A stretch of 64,000 nucleotides of DNA from Bradyrhizobium sp. AZCC 1721 (GCF_036924715.1 NZ_JAZHSB010000001.1:5881001-5945000); one strand, 5' to 3'; shown: positions 26,944-36,446, numbered from the stretch's first letter. Notes: generated from the sequence alone by a model not told the origin. A program made the numbers and translations.

Positions 26944-28968
26944 TCAGCTCGCTTCCGGCAGCCACACCCGGAATGTACTCCCGGAGCCGATCCGGCTTTC
27001 CACCGTGATCTGGCCACGCTGGCGCTTCACCAGCGTCTGACTGATGGAAAGGCCAAGGCCCGTCCCCTCCCTGCGTTTCGTGGTGAAGAAGGGATCGAAG
27101 ACCTTGTCCAGGACGTCAGCGCTCATGCCGATGCCGGTGTCGGCCACGTCGATTGAGATGCCCGGGTTGCCGTCGCGATCGGCGTCGAACGAGCGCAGCG
27201 TCAACGTGCCGCCGTCCGGCATGGCGTGGATCGCGTTGACGATGAGGTTGATCACGACCTGCTGCAGTTCGGTGCGGTTCATCAGGACCAGTCGGCTCGA
27301 CCGATCTTCCCGCGCAACCCTGATTTCGGTCTTGTTCAGGAGATGCTGCACCAGCGGCAGGCAGTCCGCCACAACGCTTCCGGGCGCATGACGCTCGACA
27401 TAGCCGGCATACTCTTCCGGCCGCGCAAACTGCAAGAGCTTGGTGACGATCTGGCTGATGCGATGGATCTGTTCATCGACAAGCCGAAACTCGACCTTGG
27501 CTTTCTCGGTGTCAGCGCCGATCACGCTGCGGATGACATCGAGATTGCCCTGCATCACCGCGATCGGGTTGTTGATCTCATGCGCAACGCCCGCGGTGAT
27601 CTCGCCGATGGCAGCGAGCTTCTCGGACATGATGAGCTGCTTGGTGGTCGCCTCCAGCTTCAGATTGGCAAGTTCGAGGTCCCGGGTGCGCTCGCGCACG
27701 CGCGTGTTCAACTCCTCGTTCCACTCGCGCAACTGACGATCGCGCTCCTGAATCTGGTCCAGCAAGTTATCGAGATGAACCGCCACGCGGCCGATCTCGT
27801 CACCCGATGCCGGCAGTTTGGTGCGGGCAGAGAGGTTACCGCTCTCGACTTCACCGATCGTCGCCGTGACGCGTTCGAGCGGCATGAAGATCGATTGCGC
27901 CCAGCGCAGGAAGATCGGCACGCTTGCCGCCGTGATCGCGATGAACGCGAGCGCAATGATGAGAATCGTCTCAAGCTTTGCGTCGTTGAACGGCTTCTGC
28001 AGAAATCCGACATAAAGCATGCCGACGCGCTTGCCGTAGGTGTCGACGAGCGGCTCGTAGGCCGAGATGTACCAGTCGTTAACGACGAAGGCGCTGTCCA
28101 GCCAGGTGCGCCCCTCTCCCATCACCGCAGAGCGCACCGCCGCCGACACCCGCGTTCCCAGCGCCCGCCGTCCCTCAAACAGGCGGACATTGGTCGAAAT
28201 CCGCACGTCGTCCAGGAACAGCGTCGCCGTTCCCTGGCTGCCCTCGGGCAGGCTGGCCGCCCGATAGACGAGGTCGTTGATCGTATCGATGAATTCTAAA
28301 TTCTGGTTCAGCAGAATCCCGCCAACCAGCGCGGCTGGCCCTCCTCCGGGCGCCGTGGCGCGGCTGGCCGCATGCACCACCATGCCATGGGTTTCCGTGC
28401 TGCGATCGGTCGGCACCGCGTTTGGCGTCGGCACCAGGTCGAGACGCGCGCGCTGGGCAAGCGCCGGCGAAATCGCCGCAAGCTCGTCGTTGGTGAAGAT
28501 ATCGATCCCCGTCGACGGAGATTCGCCTGACAATGCCGACGTAATGATCGGCCAATCGGCCCTTGGCGCTCCCTCAAGCGCAGGTGACGAGGCGATGATT
28601 TTTCCACCGGCATCCATCAAATAGAGGAAGTCGAGACCCATCTCCTTGCGGGACTGTTCGAGCAAAGTCTCCTCAGCGGAGATCGTTTCCCGCTCTTCGA
28701 CCTCCCGAAAGCGGAACGAAAGGCTCAGGCCGCGGATCTGAACGCCGGTCTTTTCCAGAATGCGGGCCAGGTATTGGTGGGCGATGGTGAGGTCGCCGTT
28801 CACCTTGGAGATCAGCGTAGCGTCAAACCGCGTATTCCAGCGATAGATGGCGACCCCAAGCAGAAGCGGCAGGATTACCAGCATCGGCAGCAGCGCAATC
28901 GCGAGCAGCCGGAAGCGGACGGATCGCCCGCGCACCGGCCCCTCGATGCGGCGTGCCCGGTCAGCCAT
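26944..28968 (-). CDS. Cache-domain sensor histidine kinase
   Basis: 674 residues. A transmembrane helix (about 22-45, LLAIALLPMLVILPLLLGVA) and a second (about 333-355) enclose a periplasmic region of about 285 residues with double-Cache features. These are followed by HAMP (PLERVTATIGEVESGNLSAR), a coiled coil, HisKA with the phospho-histidine in GVAHEINNPIAVMQGNLDV, and HATPase (DTGIGMSADVLDKVFDPFFT, GTGLGLSISQTLV). DctB/MifS-like kinases of this build sense carboxylates. The ATG overlaps the response regulator stop by eight bases. The signal is inferred to be a small carboxylate, given the neighbouring transporter. Confidence 0.88.
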   Translation of the reverse strand: MADRARRIEGPVRGRSVRFRLLAIALLPMLVILPLLLGVAIYRWNTRFDATLISKVNGDLTIAHQYLARILEKTGVQIRGLSLSFRFREVEERETISAEETLLEQSRKEMGLDFLYLMDAGGKIIASSPALEGAPRADWPIITSALSGESPSTGIDIFTNDELAAISPALAQRARLDLVPTPNAVPTDRSTETHGMVVHAASRATAPGGGPAALVGGILLNQNLEFIDTINDLVYRAASLPEGSQGTATLFLDDVRISTNVRLFEGRRALGTRVSAAVRSAVMGEGRTWLDSAFVVNDWYISAYEPLVDTYGKRVGMLYVGFLQKPFNDAKLETILIIALAFIAITAASVPIFLRWAQSIFMPLERVTATIGEVESGNLSARTKLPASGDEIGRVAVHLDNLLDQIQERDRQLREWNEELNTRVRERTRDLELANLKLEATTKQLIMSEKLAAIGEITAGVAHEINNPIAVMQGNLDVIRSVIGADTEKAKVEFRLVDEQIHRISQIVTKLLQFARPEEYAGYVERHAPGSVVADCLPLVQHLLNKTEIRVAREDRSSRLVLMNRTELQQVVINLIVNAIHAMPDGGTLTLRSFDADRDGNPGISIDVADTGIGMSADVLDKVFDPFFTTKRREGTGLGLSISQTLVKRQRGQITVESRIGSGSTFRVWLPEAS

Positions 28969-30394
28969 TCCATAACGCGAGTTTGCGGTCGATGGTCTTG
29001 CGCGAGATGCCGAGCCGCCGCGCCGCTTCCTCGCGGTTGCCGCCGGTTTCCTTCAGCACCGAAAGAATATGCCGGCGCTCCAGGTCCGCGAGACTGTCGG
29101 CGGTGGTGACCTGCCCGTCGTTCCGTGGGCCTGCGAAATCGTCCGGGAACGCGCCGAGGATCAAGGTGCGCTCGATCAAATTGCGCAGCTCGCGCACATT
29201 GCCCGGCCAGTCGTAACTCGCGAGCGCGGCACGCACTGCGCTATCGATTGGAACCGGCGGCATACCGAGTTGGATCGAAAGCTTGTTCATGAAGATGGTA
29301 GCGAGCTCCTGCACGTCGTCGCCACGGTCCTTCAATAGCGGCAGATGAATCTGCATGACGTTCAGGCGGTAATAGAGATCGGCGCGAAAGCGGCCCTTCT
29401 CCACTTGCTTTTGGAGATCGGCATTGGTCGCAAAGATGAAACGAAGATCGACCGGCACTTCACGCTCGGAGCCGACGGGGCGGACGCGGCGGTCCTCGAG
29501 AACACGCAGCAGCTTGCTCTGCATCGGCAACGGCAGTTCACCGATTTCATCGAGGAATAGCGTGCCGCCATGCGCATAGAGGAACAGGCCCTCGCGGCTG
29601 CTATCCGCGCCCGTAAAGGCACCCTTGATGTGACCGAACAGCTCAGCCTCGATCATCTCGGGCGGAATGGCAGCGCAATTGACGGGCACGAAGGGCTTGT
29701 CGGCACGATCGGAGAGGGAGTGAATCGAGCGCGCCGCGACTTCCTTGCCGGTGCCGGATTCCCCGGTGAGCAGGATCGATGTCGGTAGGCGGGCGACGCG
29801 GGCAATGGTTTCGCGCACGCTGCGGGCCGCGGGCGACTCCCCGATCAGATTGTCGCGCAGGAAGGTGCGATCGGATGAAGCGCGCAGCGCATAACGCAAA
29901 ACGTAGTTCTCGCGCTGCAGCCGGACCCGGTCGAGGCAGCGTGCAACCGCATTGAGGATTTGGTTAGAGCGGAACGGTTTCAGCACGAAGTCGACTGCGC
30001 CGGCGCGCAGCGCCTGGATCGCTGTATCGAGATCGGCAAAGGCTGTAATCAGGATGGCATCGGCGAAGAAGCCGACGGCCCGCTGCTCCGCCAGCCAGTC
30101 GACGCCGTTCTTGCCCGGCATGATGTTATCGAGAATGACGACGTCGAACCGGCTCTTGTCGAGCTTGCGCGAGGCTTCGTCGGTGTCGGCGGCCTCTTCC
30201 ACGTGCTTGCAATGCGGCCCCAGCGTGCGCACCAGAAAATTGCGCATGCCGGGCTCGTCATCGACGATCAGGATCGAGGCCTGCGCCAGCGCGCTGAATT
30301 CGGGACCGCCGGCCGGCTTGCCTGGTTTGGCCGCCGGTTCATTGACCGTTGCCGGGGATATCGCCGCGCTCGCCTTCGATGTCGGGAAGTTCAT
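28961..30394 (-). CDS. sigma-54-dependent response regulator (NtrC/DctD class)
   Basis: About 477 residues from the ATG at 30394; a TTG at 30430 would add 12. An N-terminal Ala/Pro linker (to about 40) precedes a receiver (ILIVDDEPGMRNFLV, phospho-Asp in VVILDNIMPG). The AAA+ domain has Walker A GESGTGKE, the sigma-54 contact loop GAFTGA and Walker B GGTLFLDEIGEL. A C-terminal Fis-type helix-turn-helix follows (LKETGGNREEAARRLGISRK). It forms one operon with the Cache kinase. It probably binds the GGACA-N3-TGTCC pair downstream of the kinase and activates the transporter promoter. Confidence 0.92.
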   Translation of the reverse strand: MNFPTSKASAAISPATVNEPAAKPGKPAGGPEFSALAQASILIVDDEPGMRNFLVRTLGPHCKHVEEAADTDEASRKLDKSRFDVVILDNIMPGKNGVDWLAEQRAVGFFADAILITAFADLDTAIQALRAGAVDFVLKPFRSNQILNAVARCLDRVRLQRENYVLRYALRASSDRTFLRDNLIGESPAARSVRETIARVARLPTSILLTGESGTGKEVAARSIHSLSDRADKPFVPVNCAAIPPEMIEAELFGHIKGAFTGADSSREGLFLYAHGGTLFLDEIGELPLPMQSKLLRVLEDRRVRPVGSEREVPVDLRFIFATNADLQKQVEKGRFRADLYYRLNVMQIHLPLLKDRGDDVQELATIFMNKLSIQLGMPPVPIDSAVRAALASYDWPGNVRELRNLIERTLILGAFPDDFAGPRNDGQVTTADSLADLERRHILSVLKETGGNREEAARRLGISRKTIDRKLALWNG

Positions 30395-30503
30395 GCCGAG
30401 ATTTGTAGGACCGATTGTCGCACCCGGCAATCGGACGCTGTCGTGAACTCGTCTAAATCAACGCGCGGGCGCTTACCCGCGGGATCGCTCAAGCATTCGG
30501 CTT

Positions 30504-30740
30504 TTATATCGTCCCATTTGCTTTTTCTATCAGAAACACGATGCGGCTTGGGCTGCGCTCGGTGATTTCGACCTTGTCGCCGGTCTCCCGAATGAGGTTC
30601 GGAATGTCGATCACCGACAGCGGATCGGTGCAAAGCACTTCCAGCCTGTCGCCGGGCGGCAGCGTCTTCAGCGCCTTGCGTGTCTTCAACGCCGGCAGCG
30701 GACATTTCAGGCCAGCGAGATCGAGTTTTGTCGTCGTCAT
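30504..30740 (-). CDS. TusA-family sulfurtransferase-like protein
   Basis: 78 residues from the ATG at 30740 (MTTTKLDLAGLKCPLPALKT). The CPxP motif with the sulfur-carrying Cys and the two-layer alpha/beta length are typical of TusA/SirA/YedF proteins. It follows moeA on the same strand. Sulfur relay through TusA-like proteins and FdhD is known to feed molybdenum-cofactor sulfuration of formate dehydrogenases, so its place between the fdh regulators and moeA fits that role. A longer start at 30782 overlapping the moeA stop is open but lacks family similarity. Confidence 0.8.
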   Translation of the reverse strand: MTTTKLDLAGLKCPLPALKTRKALKTLPPGDRLEVLCTDPLSVIDIPNLIRETGDKVEITERSPSRIVFLIEKANGTI

Positions 30741-30781
30741 GCGCCGACCATGGCGAAGGGGGCCCGCATCGTCAACGGACA

Positions 30782-32038
30782 TCAGTTGATCAGGCTTGCA
30801 TAGGATAGGAACCCGACGGTCTGGCCGGGCGACACCTGCGTGATGTCCTCACCGAGTTCGACGAGGCCATCGGTGTCCGCCAGCGACGACAAGAGCCCTG
30901 CGCCTTCGCGCGGAAATTTTACCGCTTCGAGCGCGCCATCGGCACCCTTGCGCAAGCTGACGCGGACATATTCGCGGCGCGAGATCTTCTTCTTGTAGCT
31001 GAAGGCGGCGCGAACCGGCATCGGCCGAAGTGGCTCCGGCCGGGCACCGGACAGCGCCAGAATGGTCGGCCGCACCACGTGGACGAAAGTGACAAAGCTC
31101 GCCACCGGATTGCCCGGCAATCCGATGAAGGGCGTGCCGCCGATGATGCCCATTGCGACGGGGCGTCCCGGCTTGATTGCCATCCGCCACAGCACCAGCC
31201 TGCCCACGCTTTCGACGCTCGCCTTGACGTGGTCCTCCTCGCCGGTCGAAACGCCGCCCGTCGTGAGGATCAAATCATGACCGCCGGCGACCTCCTGCAG
31301 CGCGCGGGACAGCGAGGCGCGATCATCCCTGATAATACCGAGATCGCTGACCTCGCAGCCGAGCCGCGACAACATCGCCATCAGCATGAAACGGTTGGAA
31401 TCGAACAGTTGCACCGCGGCGCGCGCCTCGCCCGGCGAGGCCAGTTCGTTGCCGGTGGAAAACACGGCGACGCGAATGCGCCTTGTGACATCGAGTTGTG
31501 TCAGGCCAAAGGCTGCGGCAAGCGCAACGTCCTGCGGCCGCAGCCGCTGCCCGGCCTGCAGCGCCGCAAAACCTGAAGCGATGTCTTCGCCTGCGGGGCG
31601 TACATTGGCGCCCGGCTTGAGGCCTGCGGGAAGCACGACCTTATCGCCCTCGACGCGCACGTCTTCCTGCATGAACACGGTATCTGCGCCTTCGGGCATC
31701 GGCGCACCGGTGAAGATGCGCATTGCCTGCCCCGGCTTGAGCGGCGCAGATGCGGAACTACCCGCCTGCACGCGACCGGTAACCGGAAACGTCTGCTCTT
31801 TGTGCTGCGGGAGGTCGCGGCTCGCAACCGCATAGCCGTCGACCGCGGAATTGGTGAAGGGCGGCAGCGGCAGCGGCGCCAGTATCTCGTGCGCCAGAAT
31901 GCGGCCATCGGCGCGGGCGAGCGTAACCGTCTCGATATCCACAACCGGCGTCACACGCGTGGCAATGAGACCGACGGCCTCATCGACCGACATCATCGGA
32001 CCGCCGAAGGCAAAGCAATCGTCGGACAATTGCGCCAT
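30782..32038 (-). CDS. moeA: molybdopterin molybdenumtransferase MoeA
   Basis: 418 residues, standard MoeA length. Conserved blocks are PLPPFTNSAVDGYAV, FTGAPMPEGADTVFMQED, FSTGNELASPGE, LTTGGVSTGEEDHVK and PFIGLPGNPVASFV. It inserts molybdate into adenylylated molybdopterin. It lies eight bases after mobB and is followed by the tusA-like gene, an operon dedicated to cofactor maturation. It is the only one of the three MoeA-type genes in the window with a fully canonical layout. Confidence 0.93.
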   Translation of the reverse strand: MAQLSDDCFAFGGPMMSVDEAVGLIATRVTPVVDIETVTLARADGRILAHEILAPLPLPPFTNSAVDGYAVASRDLPQHKEQTFPVTGRVQAGSSASAPLKPGQAMRIFTGAPMPEGADTVFMQEDVRVEGDKVVLPAGLKPGANVRPAGEDIASGFAALQAGQRLRPQDVALAAAFGLTQLDVTRRIRVAVFSTGNELASPGEARAAVQLFDSNRFMLMAMLSRLGCEVSDLGIIRDDRASLSRALQEVAGGHDLILTTGGVSTGEEDHVKASVESVGRLVLWRMAIKPGRPVAMGIIGGTPFIGLPGNPVASFVTFVHVVRPTILALSGARPEPLRPMPVRAAFSYKKKISRREYVRVSLRKGADGALEAVKFPREGAGLLSSLADTDGLVELGEDITQVSPGQTVGFLSYASLIN

Positions 32039-32046
32039 GTGCCTGA

Positions 32047-32574
32047 TCAGCCCTCAGCTTCGCATTTGGCCAGCACGTCTTCGAGCGATATTGCAGACTG
32101 CAACATCATCGCCGCCACCGCCTCTATGTCGTCGAGATGGGCGGTCGGCAGCGTGGTTTCAACCGCCGTATCGGTCGCGATTCCGACGATACCGGGATCG
32201 TCGGGGAACAGCAGCGGCTTTTCATTCGCGGCGCGATAGATCTCGATCTTGCGGTGCGGCTCGCGCTTGAAGCCCTCGACCACGACGAGATCGACCGGCG
32301 ACATCTTGGCCAGCAATTCCGGCAATCGCGGCTCATGCGCCCCGCGCAGCTCATGCATCAAGGCCCAGCGCCGCCCCGATGACACCAGAACTTCGGCCGC
32401 GCCGGCCTCGCGATGCCGCCAGGAATCCTTGCCGGGTACGTCGACGTCGAAGGCGTGGTGGGCGTGCTTGATCACGGACACCCGCAGGCCCTGTTTTGCG
32501 AACTGCGGGATCACCCGCGTCAGCAAAGTCGTCTTGCCGGCGCCGCTCCATCCCGCGAGGCCTATCACTTTCAT
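32047..32574 (-). CDS. mobB: molybdopterin-guanine dinucleotide biosynthesis adaptor MobB
   Basis: A 175-residue P-loop GTPase. It has Walker A GWSGAGKTTLL (residues 7-17), VIKHAHHAFDVDVPGKDSWR and VVVEGFKREPHRKIEIYR, the MobB signatures. It assists MobA in making the guanine dinucleotide form of the cofactor needed by FdhA. First gene of the minus-strand mobB-moeA-tusA group, divergent from fdhD-mobA. Confidence 0.93.
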   Translation of the reverse strand: MKVIGLAGWSGAGKTTLLTRVIPQFAKQGLRVSVIKHAHHAFDVDVPGKDSWRHREAGAAEVLVSSGRRWALMHELRGAHEPRLPELLAKMSPVDLVVVEGFKREPHRKIEIYRAANEKPLLFPDDPGIVGIATDTAVETTLPTAHLDDIEAVAAMMLQSAISLEDVLAKCEAEG

Positions 32575-32599
32575 CTCATACTCCGACAGCGGTATTTAG

Positions 32600-32725
32600 T
32601 ATCCCCGCCAAGCCCGGGCAAAAGCGCGAAGCGCGTCTTCACCCTGGAAGTCCCGGGCATCCACGTCTTGACGCTATCGCAGCAAGAAAGGCGTGGATGG
32701 CCGGGACAAGCCCGGACATGACGGC
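32600..32725. repeat. dispersed inverted repeat (CCCGGGCATCCACG type)
   Basis: CCCGGGCATCCACGTCTTGA at about 32653 is mirrored by AGGCGTGGATGGCCGGGACA at about 32689, with outer CCAAGCCCGGGC and CAAGCCCGGACATGACGG. This long hairpin family is common between Bradyrhizobium genes. It occupies the mobB/fdhD divergent region of 219 bases, which otherwise shows no clear promoter. Confidence 0.7.
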
Positions 32726-32793
32726 TAGACCGTGACTTGTTAACTCCGGTCCTTATATCAGCCCGGAGACAAAGTCATGCTAACCTGCGTCCT

Positions 32794-33684
32794 ATGATGA
32801 AGATGGAAAAAGCCCCGGCCCCCCTGATCGTGCCGAACCCCGAGGATCCGCGGCTGACCGAGCGCGTCGCCGGGACCGATCAGACGGGCGCGGCGGTCGA
32901 AATCCGGGTGCCGGTGGAGCGGCCGCTGACGCTGTACCTGAACGCGCAGGAGATCGTCACCATGATGACGATCGGCGACTATCCGGAATATCTGGCGCTC
33001 GGCTATCTCCTGAACCAGAACATGCTGAAATATGACGACGTCGTCACCGAGGTCGAGTATGACGACGACCTTCAGGTCGTGGTGGTGCGCACCGAGCATC
33101 ACACCAATTTCGAAGCCAAGCTGAAGAAACGCACGCAGACGTCCGGCTGTGCACAGGGCACCGCGTTCGGCGACCTGCTTGAAGCGGTGGAAAGCGTGGC
33201 GCTGCCGAAGGCGGAGCTGCGCACCTCGTGGCTCTACCATATGACGCGCACGATCAACACCATGCCCTCGCTTTATCTGGAGGCCGGCGCGATCCATGGT
33301 TGCGTGCTGTGCAAGGAAGGCACACCCGTCTGCTATACCGAGGACGTCGGCCGTCATAACGCGGTCGACAAGATTGCCGGCTGGATCTATAGGCACGGCG
33401 TCGATCCCGCCGACAAGATCCTTTACACCACGGGCCGGCTCACCTCGGAGATGGTGATCAAGACGGTGCGGATGGGCATTCCCATCCTGGTCTCGCGCTC
33501 CGGCTTCACCGCATGGGGCGTCGAACTGGCGCGGCAGGTCGGGCTGACGCTGGTTGGCCGCACGCGCGGCAAGCGCTTCATTGCGCTATCAGGACAGGAG
33601 CGGATCGTGTTCGACCAGGACCTCGACTATGTCGAGGAAGAATCCGCGCGACACAAGCGCAAGGGCGAAGAGCGTGACGAGTAA
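32794..33684 (+). CDS. fdhD: formate dehydrogenase accessory sulfurtransferase FdhD
   Basis: 296 residues from the ATG at 32794 (MMKMEKAPAPL). Core FdhD motifs are RPLTLYLNAQEIVTMMTIGD, HGCVLCKEGTPVCYTEDVGR, HNAVDKIAGW and LVSRSGFTAWGVELAR. FdhD passes sulfur from the cysteine desulfurase to the Mo cofactor before insertion in FdhA. The region equivalent to the E. coli C-x-x-C loop reads SGCAQG, with only one Cys. The last 11 bases overlap mobA. Confidence 0.9.
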   Translation: MMKMEKAPAPLIVPNPEDPRLTERVAGTDQTGAAVEIRVPVERPLTLYLNAQEIVTMMTIGDYPEYLALGYLLNQNMLKYDDVVTEVEYDDDLQVVVVRTEHHTNFEAKLKKRTQTSGCAQGTAFGDLLEAVESVALPKAELRTSWLYHMTRTINTMPSLYLEAGAIHGCVLCKEGTPVCYTEDVGRHNAVDKIAGWIYRHGVDPADKILYTTGRLTSEMVIKTVRMGIPILVSRSGFTAWGVELARQVGLTLVGRTRGKRFIALSGQERIVFDQDLDYVEEESARHKRKGEERDE

Positions 33685-34294
33685 AATTCCTGGCGTTCTG
33701 CTCGCCGGCGGATTGGCGCGGCGGATGGGTGGCGGCGACAAGCCGATGCGCACGATCGCCGGCCGCACCATCCTCGACCGCGTGATCGCGCGCCTTGCGC
33801 CGCAATGCGACGGCCTCATCCTCAACGCCAATGGTGACCCAGCGCGTTTCGCAGCGTTCGGCCTTCCCGTCATTGCCGACAGCGTCGCCGATTTTCCTGG
33901 CCCGCTCGCCGGCATTCTGGCAGCACTCGACTGGGCTGCGGCCAACCGGCCCGATGTAGAATTTGTTCTCAGCGCCGCCGCAGACTGTCCATTCCTGCCG
34001 CGCGATCTGGTCTCCAGGCTATATGACGCGGTGGAAGCGGAGAATGCCGAGTTGGCCGTTGCCGCCTCCGATGGCCAGTCGCATCCGGTGATCGGATTAT
34101 GGAGCATCGGCTTGCGCGAACAACTTCGCCACGCGCTGGTCGTCGAGGACATCAGGAAGATCGACCGCTGGACCGCGCGCTACAGGCTCGCCACAGTGAC
34201 ATGGCCAGTCGCGCCGCTCGATCCGTTCTTCAATGCCAACACCATGGAAGACATCGCGGAAGCAGAACGGCTGGCGGCGCTGGATGGCGGTTAG
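33674..34294 (+). CDS. mobA: molybdenum cofactor guanylyltransferase MobA
   Basis: 206 residues starting with GTG at 33674, inside the fdhD end (11-base overlap, translational coupling). The nucleotide-binding signature LLAGGLARRMGGGDKPM is at residues 8-24. FPGPLAGILAALDW, AADCPFLPRDLV and FFNANTMEDIAEAE complete the family pattern. It joins GMP to Mo-molybdopterin, giving the bis-MGD form used by FdhA. Confidence 0.93.
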   Translation: MTSKIPGVLLAGGLARRMGGGDKPMRTIAGRTILDRVIARLAPQCDGLILNANGDPARFAAFGLPVIADSVADFPGPLAGILAALDWAAANRPDVEFVLSAAADCPFLPRDLVSRLYDAVEAENAELAVAASDGQSHPVIGLWSIGLREQLRHALVVEDIRKIDRWTARYRLATVTWPVAPLDPFFNANTMEDIAEAERLAALDGG

Positions 34295-34301
34295 GCTTCG
34301 T

Positions 34302-34348
34302 GTCCCGGACGCAGCGCAGCATTACACGTTGCGCCGCGTCCGGAACAA
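34302..34348. repeat. palindromic repeat after mobA
   Basis: TGTCCCGGACGCAGCGCAGC is mirrored by GTTGCGCCGCGTCCGGAACA, a short stem-loop of the GTCCCGGACGC type dispersed in Bradyrhizobium. It probably serves as the fdhD-mobA transcription end. The remaining 170 bases to the next gene are featureless. Confidence 0.55.
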
Positions 34349-34519
34349 TCTACGCGCCAGCAGCGCTGTCCCGCCCTTCGCGAAGACGACCGAGAAAAGA
34401 CTCCCACCAAGCTACCTGGACATTGACGAAATTGGTCGTGATTTCAGATTCAGATTAAATGCGATTTAATGTACTTGCCGATAAAGTTGCCGCGGCGGAT
34501 TCAACGCGAGGCCGTGGCA

Positions 34520-35200
34520 ATGTTCGGACGCAGGACGACTTTCGGCACCAAGCAACCAAGCCTTTCCGAATTTAAGGAGACGATGCGTCCGACACCGGAC
34601 GCAGATGGTGTGACCCGCGTTTTCCCCAAGGAACTCTGGGACGATCCAAAGATCGGCAGGTTTCTGCAGGAAGTCGGCTTTGCTCCGGATGATGCGCGCA
34701 ACATCCTGCCCACGGCACAGGACTATATCGCTCTCTTCGCCGCGGCCAAGAAGCGGCTGGATGAGCGCACCGAGGCTTTCAACCGTGAAATGACCACGCG
34801 CTACGGCTATTGCCGCGCCGCGCCATTCCTGGTCATCGACCACACAATCTGGGACGGCGAGCATGGTGCGTTTCTATATGCCCAGATGAATCTCATCGGA
34901 TACGATGACTGGAACGTATTGATGTTGGCGGCGGACGTACGCACCAAGGAGCTCTGTGACATCGCAGGCCATCCCGGCACGGTGCCCGCGGTTACGGAGG
35001 TCATGACCAAGCGCGTGATCGAATGGAAGCAGCGCCATGATCTCGCGCTCGAAGCGTTCGGAGTTACCGCGAAGGGTGGCCAAGGTATCACGCGAGAGCA
35101 ATACGAGGCCGAGCAGGACGCGCTGCGCAGGGAGATCACGGACAACGTCGGATGGATGAAGCCACGGATAATAAGCGAGCTGTTGCGGGTTCAGGGCTAG
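34520..35200 (+). CDS. hypothetical protein
   Basis: 226 residues from MFGRRTTFGTKQPSLSEFKE; an earlier ATG at 34469 is open but unsupported. Predicted soluble alpha/beta protein with several Trp-Asp pairs (ELWDDP, IDHTIWDGEHG, YDDWNVLMLA). A long charged C-terminal helical part (REQYEAEQDALRREITDNVG) ends it. No family is recognised. It is isolated between two repeats and could be an accessory gene. Confidence 0.6.
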   Translation: MFGRRTTFGTKQPSLSEFKETMRPTPDADGVTRVFPKELWDDPKIGRFLQEVGFAPDDARNILPTAQDYIALFAAAKKRLDERTEAFNREMTTRYGYCRAAPFLVIDHTIWDGEHGAFLYAQMNLIGYDDWNVLMLAADVRTKELCDIAGHPGTVPAVTEVMTKRVIEWKQRHDLALEAFGVTAKGGQGITREQYEAEQDALRREITDNVGWMKPRIISELLRVQG

Positions 35201-35247
35201 AGCATGATCCGGAAAAGTGGGAGCCGGTTTTCCGAAAAGATCATGCG
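35200..35247. repeat. rhizobial palindrome GAGCATGATCCGGAAAAGTG
   Basis: AGAGCATGATCCGGAAAAGT at 35200 is paired with TTTTCCGAAAAGATCATGC ending at 35247. This 45-bp hairpin family is scattered through many rhizobial genomes. It lies between convergent genes and may terminate transcription both ways. Confidence 0.8.
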
Positions 35248-35262
35248 CAAATCAAAGAGAAA

Positions 35263-36399
35263 CTACGCCGCCAGCGGCACGGTCCAGGCGTCGTAGCAGT
35301 ACACCCAGTCGGTATCGGTCCTGCCGCTGAGCCAGGTATTCGCGCGCGACGTAGCCTGAATGCGCGTGGTTCGCTCCTTGCGCGTCGCCTCGAAGCGGCG
35401 GAATGCGTGGGCGACGCCTTCCCTCTCGACGCCCTCGAGGCAACGCGACAGCACGGCGGCGTCCTCGATCGCCATCGCTGCGCCCTGCGCCATGTAGGGC
35501 GTCATCGGATGGCAGGCATCGCCAAGCAACGTCACATTGCGATCCGCCCAATGCTCCTGCGAATTGCGATCGACGATCGCCCATTTGTGCACGTCGGGGC
35601 ACGCGGCCAGCACCAGCTCGACCTGGCGGTGGAAGCCGGCGAACGCCTTGCGCAATTCCCTGACATCGCCTTTCGCCGACCAGGATTCGATCCGGAAATC
35701 CGGCTCCGGCTGACTGGTGACGAGGTAGATCTCGCTGCGGTCCGGCTTGACGTAATAGATGACGATGTGGCGGTCCTCGCCCCACCATTTGGTGCAGTCG
35801 TCGATCGTCTCGCCGCCGAGCAGCGCGGCGGGATACGTGGTGCGGTAGGCGATCCGCCCGGTGAAGTTCACCGGTGACGTGCCGAACAGGATATCTCTCA
35901 CGACCGAGTGGACGCCGTCGGCCCCGATCACGGCATCGGCTGTAACGCTTGCGCCATTGGCAAAGGTGAGCCGAACGCCCTCGCCGGTTTCCTCCAGCCC
36001 GACCAGTTTGTGGTTGAGCCTGATGCAGGCATTGGGGACGGCGCTGGCGAGCGCCGCATGAAGGTCGCCGCGATGCGCCAGAAGATAGGGCGCACCGAAT
36101 TTCTGCTCGGCGCTCTCGCCGAAGATCATGTCGAACTTGATGTCGCCGGTGCGCCAGTCGCGGTTATTCCAGGAACGCGGATAGAAGGATTGCGCGCGCA
36201 GCCTCGCCTCCAGCCCCAGGGCGCGCAACACCTTCATCGCATTGCAGCCAATCTGGATGCCGGCCCCGATCCGCGCGAACTGCGTGGCCTGTTCATAGAC
36301 GGTGACATCGATGCCGACCCGCCCTAGCGCCGCGGCGGTTGCGAGCCCGCCCATGCCGGCGCCGACGATCGCAATCGATAGCGGTCTTGCCATTCCCAT
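35263..36399 (-). CDS. FAD-dependent aromatic monooxygenase (6-hydroxynicotinate 3-monooxygenase-like)
   Basis: A 378-residue group A flavoprotein hydroxylase. It has the FAD-binding GAGMGGLATAAALGRVG (residues 13-29), the DG motif VIGADGVHSVVRD, and the second FAD motif LLGDACHPMTPYMAQGAAMAIEDA. KWWGEDRHIVIYY and ANTWLSGRTD resemble NicC of Pseudomonas more than salicylate hydroxylase, but the substrate is a guess. No ring-cleavage gene is nearby. It is transcribed toward a repeat and separated from the moeA-like pair by 47 bases. Confidence 0.8.
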   Translation of the reverse strand: MGMARPLSIAIVGAGMGGLATAAALGRVGIDVTVYEQATQFARIGAGIQIGCNAMKVLRALGLEARLRAQSFYPRSWNNRDWRTGDIKFDMIFGESAEQKFGAPYLLAHRGDLHAALASAVPNACIRLNHKLVGLEETGEGVRLTFANGASVTADAVIGADGVHSVVRDILFGTSPVNFTGRIAYRTTYPAALLGGETIDDCTKWWGEDRHIVIYYVKPDRSEIYLVTSQPEPDFRIESWSAKGDVRELRKAFAGFHRQVELVLAACPDVHKWAIVDRNSQEHWADRNVTLLGDACHPMTPYMAQGAAMAIEDAAVLSRCLEGVEREGVAHAFRRFEATRKERTTRIQATSRANTWLSGRTDTDWVYCYDAWTVPLAA

Positions 36400-36446
36400 C
36401 CCTGCCCGAGCCGCTTCTGTTGACGGCTTCTTCAGCTCCGACGGCT

